Of a stretch of DNA of 64,000 bases, positions 63,405-64,000 are shown piece after piece. This DNA comes from Pseudaminobacter sp047739745 (GTDB taxonomy: Bacteria; Pseudomonadota; Alphaproteobacteria; Rhizobiales; Rhizobiaceae). The position numbers and the translations under genes were made by a program. The stretch lies in NCBI RefSeq assembly GCF_047739745.1, contig NZ_JBLLVA010000017.1, positions 38,753-102,752 on the forward strand, read 5' to 3'. Every line of letters begins with the position of its first letter. Within the stretch, counting starts at the first letter, position 1. The notes below the pieces were generated by a model. That model saw only the letters and a program-made list of their open reading frames with translations, ran no database searches and had not been told where the DNA came from.

Positions 63405-64000
63405 AGCCTAACCTGCCGAACAAGCGCCCCCGCCAGCAAAACCTCAGATCAAACAGAAAGGGACGGGGCGAATCATCCATATGTCTCGATGTCGACAGCC
63501 AACGTGATTCGGACGTTCAAAGGCGCCGCCGGCGTCTTTAGAGCGGCGGGCGTTCTGACTGAATCGATAAGGATTCTTTGATGGGGATTTCGTGGTTCAC
63601 TTCATTGAAGGTGATTTTGCGACCGGATCCTATCGCTTGATCTTCGGGAGCGTGTGACGCGGGTTTGTTGACGGTGGCGGTTCTTCGCGGGACGGGCCGG
63701 CGTCGCATTTTGGTGTGTCTGTCTCCTGCATGGTGAAGCTGATAGCGGCATACTGCAAGACGGGCAGCCTCAAGGCGAAGCCGGAAGGCGGCTGGCGCTA
63801 TTTCCAAGTTCGATCCGCCCGGAACTTCCTGATGGGACGGGTGGCCGAGAAGGATGATATCACCTGCTCGAACTGGCCGAGCACGGCACGATGGTGGCTC
63901 GTCCTCGGGTCTCGCGCTGGCTGATCCGCAACCGCTATCCAATATGGCGGTTTGGGGGAGCGGTTTGTCGGCGCTTGCGCGGGGTTGGTGAGGGGGAAGT
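63405..64000. other. Sequence outside the att site, no confident gene
   Basis: Short open frames exist on both strands (for example a minus-strand frame of about 56 codons ending at 63538 with SGRKITFNEVNHEIPIKES), but none has a good ribosome binding site, family signature or length. It is presumably chromosome or an older element. Confidence 0.3.

Noticed and set aside
63538..63942. Possible genes at the right edge on both strands
   Set aside because: No ribosome binding site, no recognisable domain, and the frames overlap each other.
1..64000. CRISPR arrays, rRNA operons, IS elements with DDE transposases
   Set aside because: No regularly spaced repeats of CRISPR type, no rRNA sequence and no DDE transposase were seen; the recombinases present are all tyrosine-type.

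Overview
The window is high-GC alphaproteobacterial DNA, most likely from the order Hyphomicrobiales (rhizobia and Brucella relatives). This is inferred from the DUF736/DUF2840/DUF2493/RepA-ParA conjugative backbone, the paired DUF6499/DUF2285 genes known from rhizobial integrative elements, and the recombinase-in-trio element. No rRNA, complete tRNA or CRISPR array is visible. Nearly everything from 21.4 kb to 63.2 kb reads as one integrative and conjugative element (ICE). Its tyrosine integrase (61.8-62.9 kb) lies next to a 45-bp copy of the 3' end of an initiator tRNA-fMet gene (63133-63177), which is the attachment site. The other end is not in the window.

Region 1-20.6 kb is a metal and oxidant resistance block. 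It holds a leftward glutaredoxin / ferredoxin-reductase / small protein / ECF sigma / anti-sigma operon, a SmtB-type ArsR regulator with a Zn/Cd P-type ATPase, an RND efflux pair, a MerR regulator, an FAD monooxygenase, an MFS pump, a DKNYY-type protein, CopA and CopZ (divergent), and a CDF zinc exporter with a second SmtB-type ArsR regulator. Four MerR-type promoters share TTGACCTT and a 19-bp spacer, and two ArsR operators share one half-site, so the block looks like two small regulons. Decayed NTF2-like and DsbA-like genes (20.7-21.3 kb) mark the join to the ICE backbone.

Region 21.4-32.9 kb, read leftward, is the transfer and replication core: ribbon-helix-helix protein, TraG/VirD4, relaxase, lytic transglycosylase, DUF736, TraF peptidase, DUF2840, ribbon-helix-helix, DNA methyltransferase, ParA, RepA with iterons inside its own gene, an AlpA-like HTH, a DUF6499-DUF2285 activator split by an apparent +1 frameshift, a single-domain DUF2285 protein and an XRE regulator. 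Region 33.3-51.4 kb is backbone: ssb, DUF2493/SLOG, Toprim, a 1451-residue methylase-helicase, several unknown proteins, a ParB-like protein and a PAPS-reductase-like protein. Many of these genes have long structured 5' leaders; one leader type recurs at least four times with compensatory base changes. A rightward chain of five tiny coupled genes at 45.7-46.8 kb ends in a tandem cold-shock protein.

At 51753-57762 a 6010-bp recombinase-in-trio (RIT) element with 95-bp terminal inverted repeats carries padR-chrA-exoD cargo (chromate export). It splits the antirestriction gene ardC exactly inside its HExxH zinc motif; removing the element restores the reading frame. To its right are a GAF-GGDEF-EAL protein with a degenerate EAL domain, a DUF433/DUF5615 toxin-antitoxin pair, the integrase and the att site.
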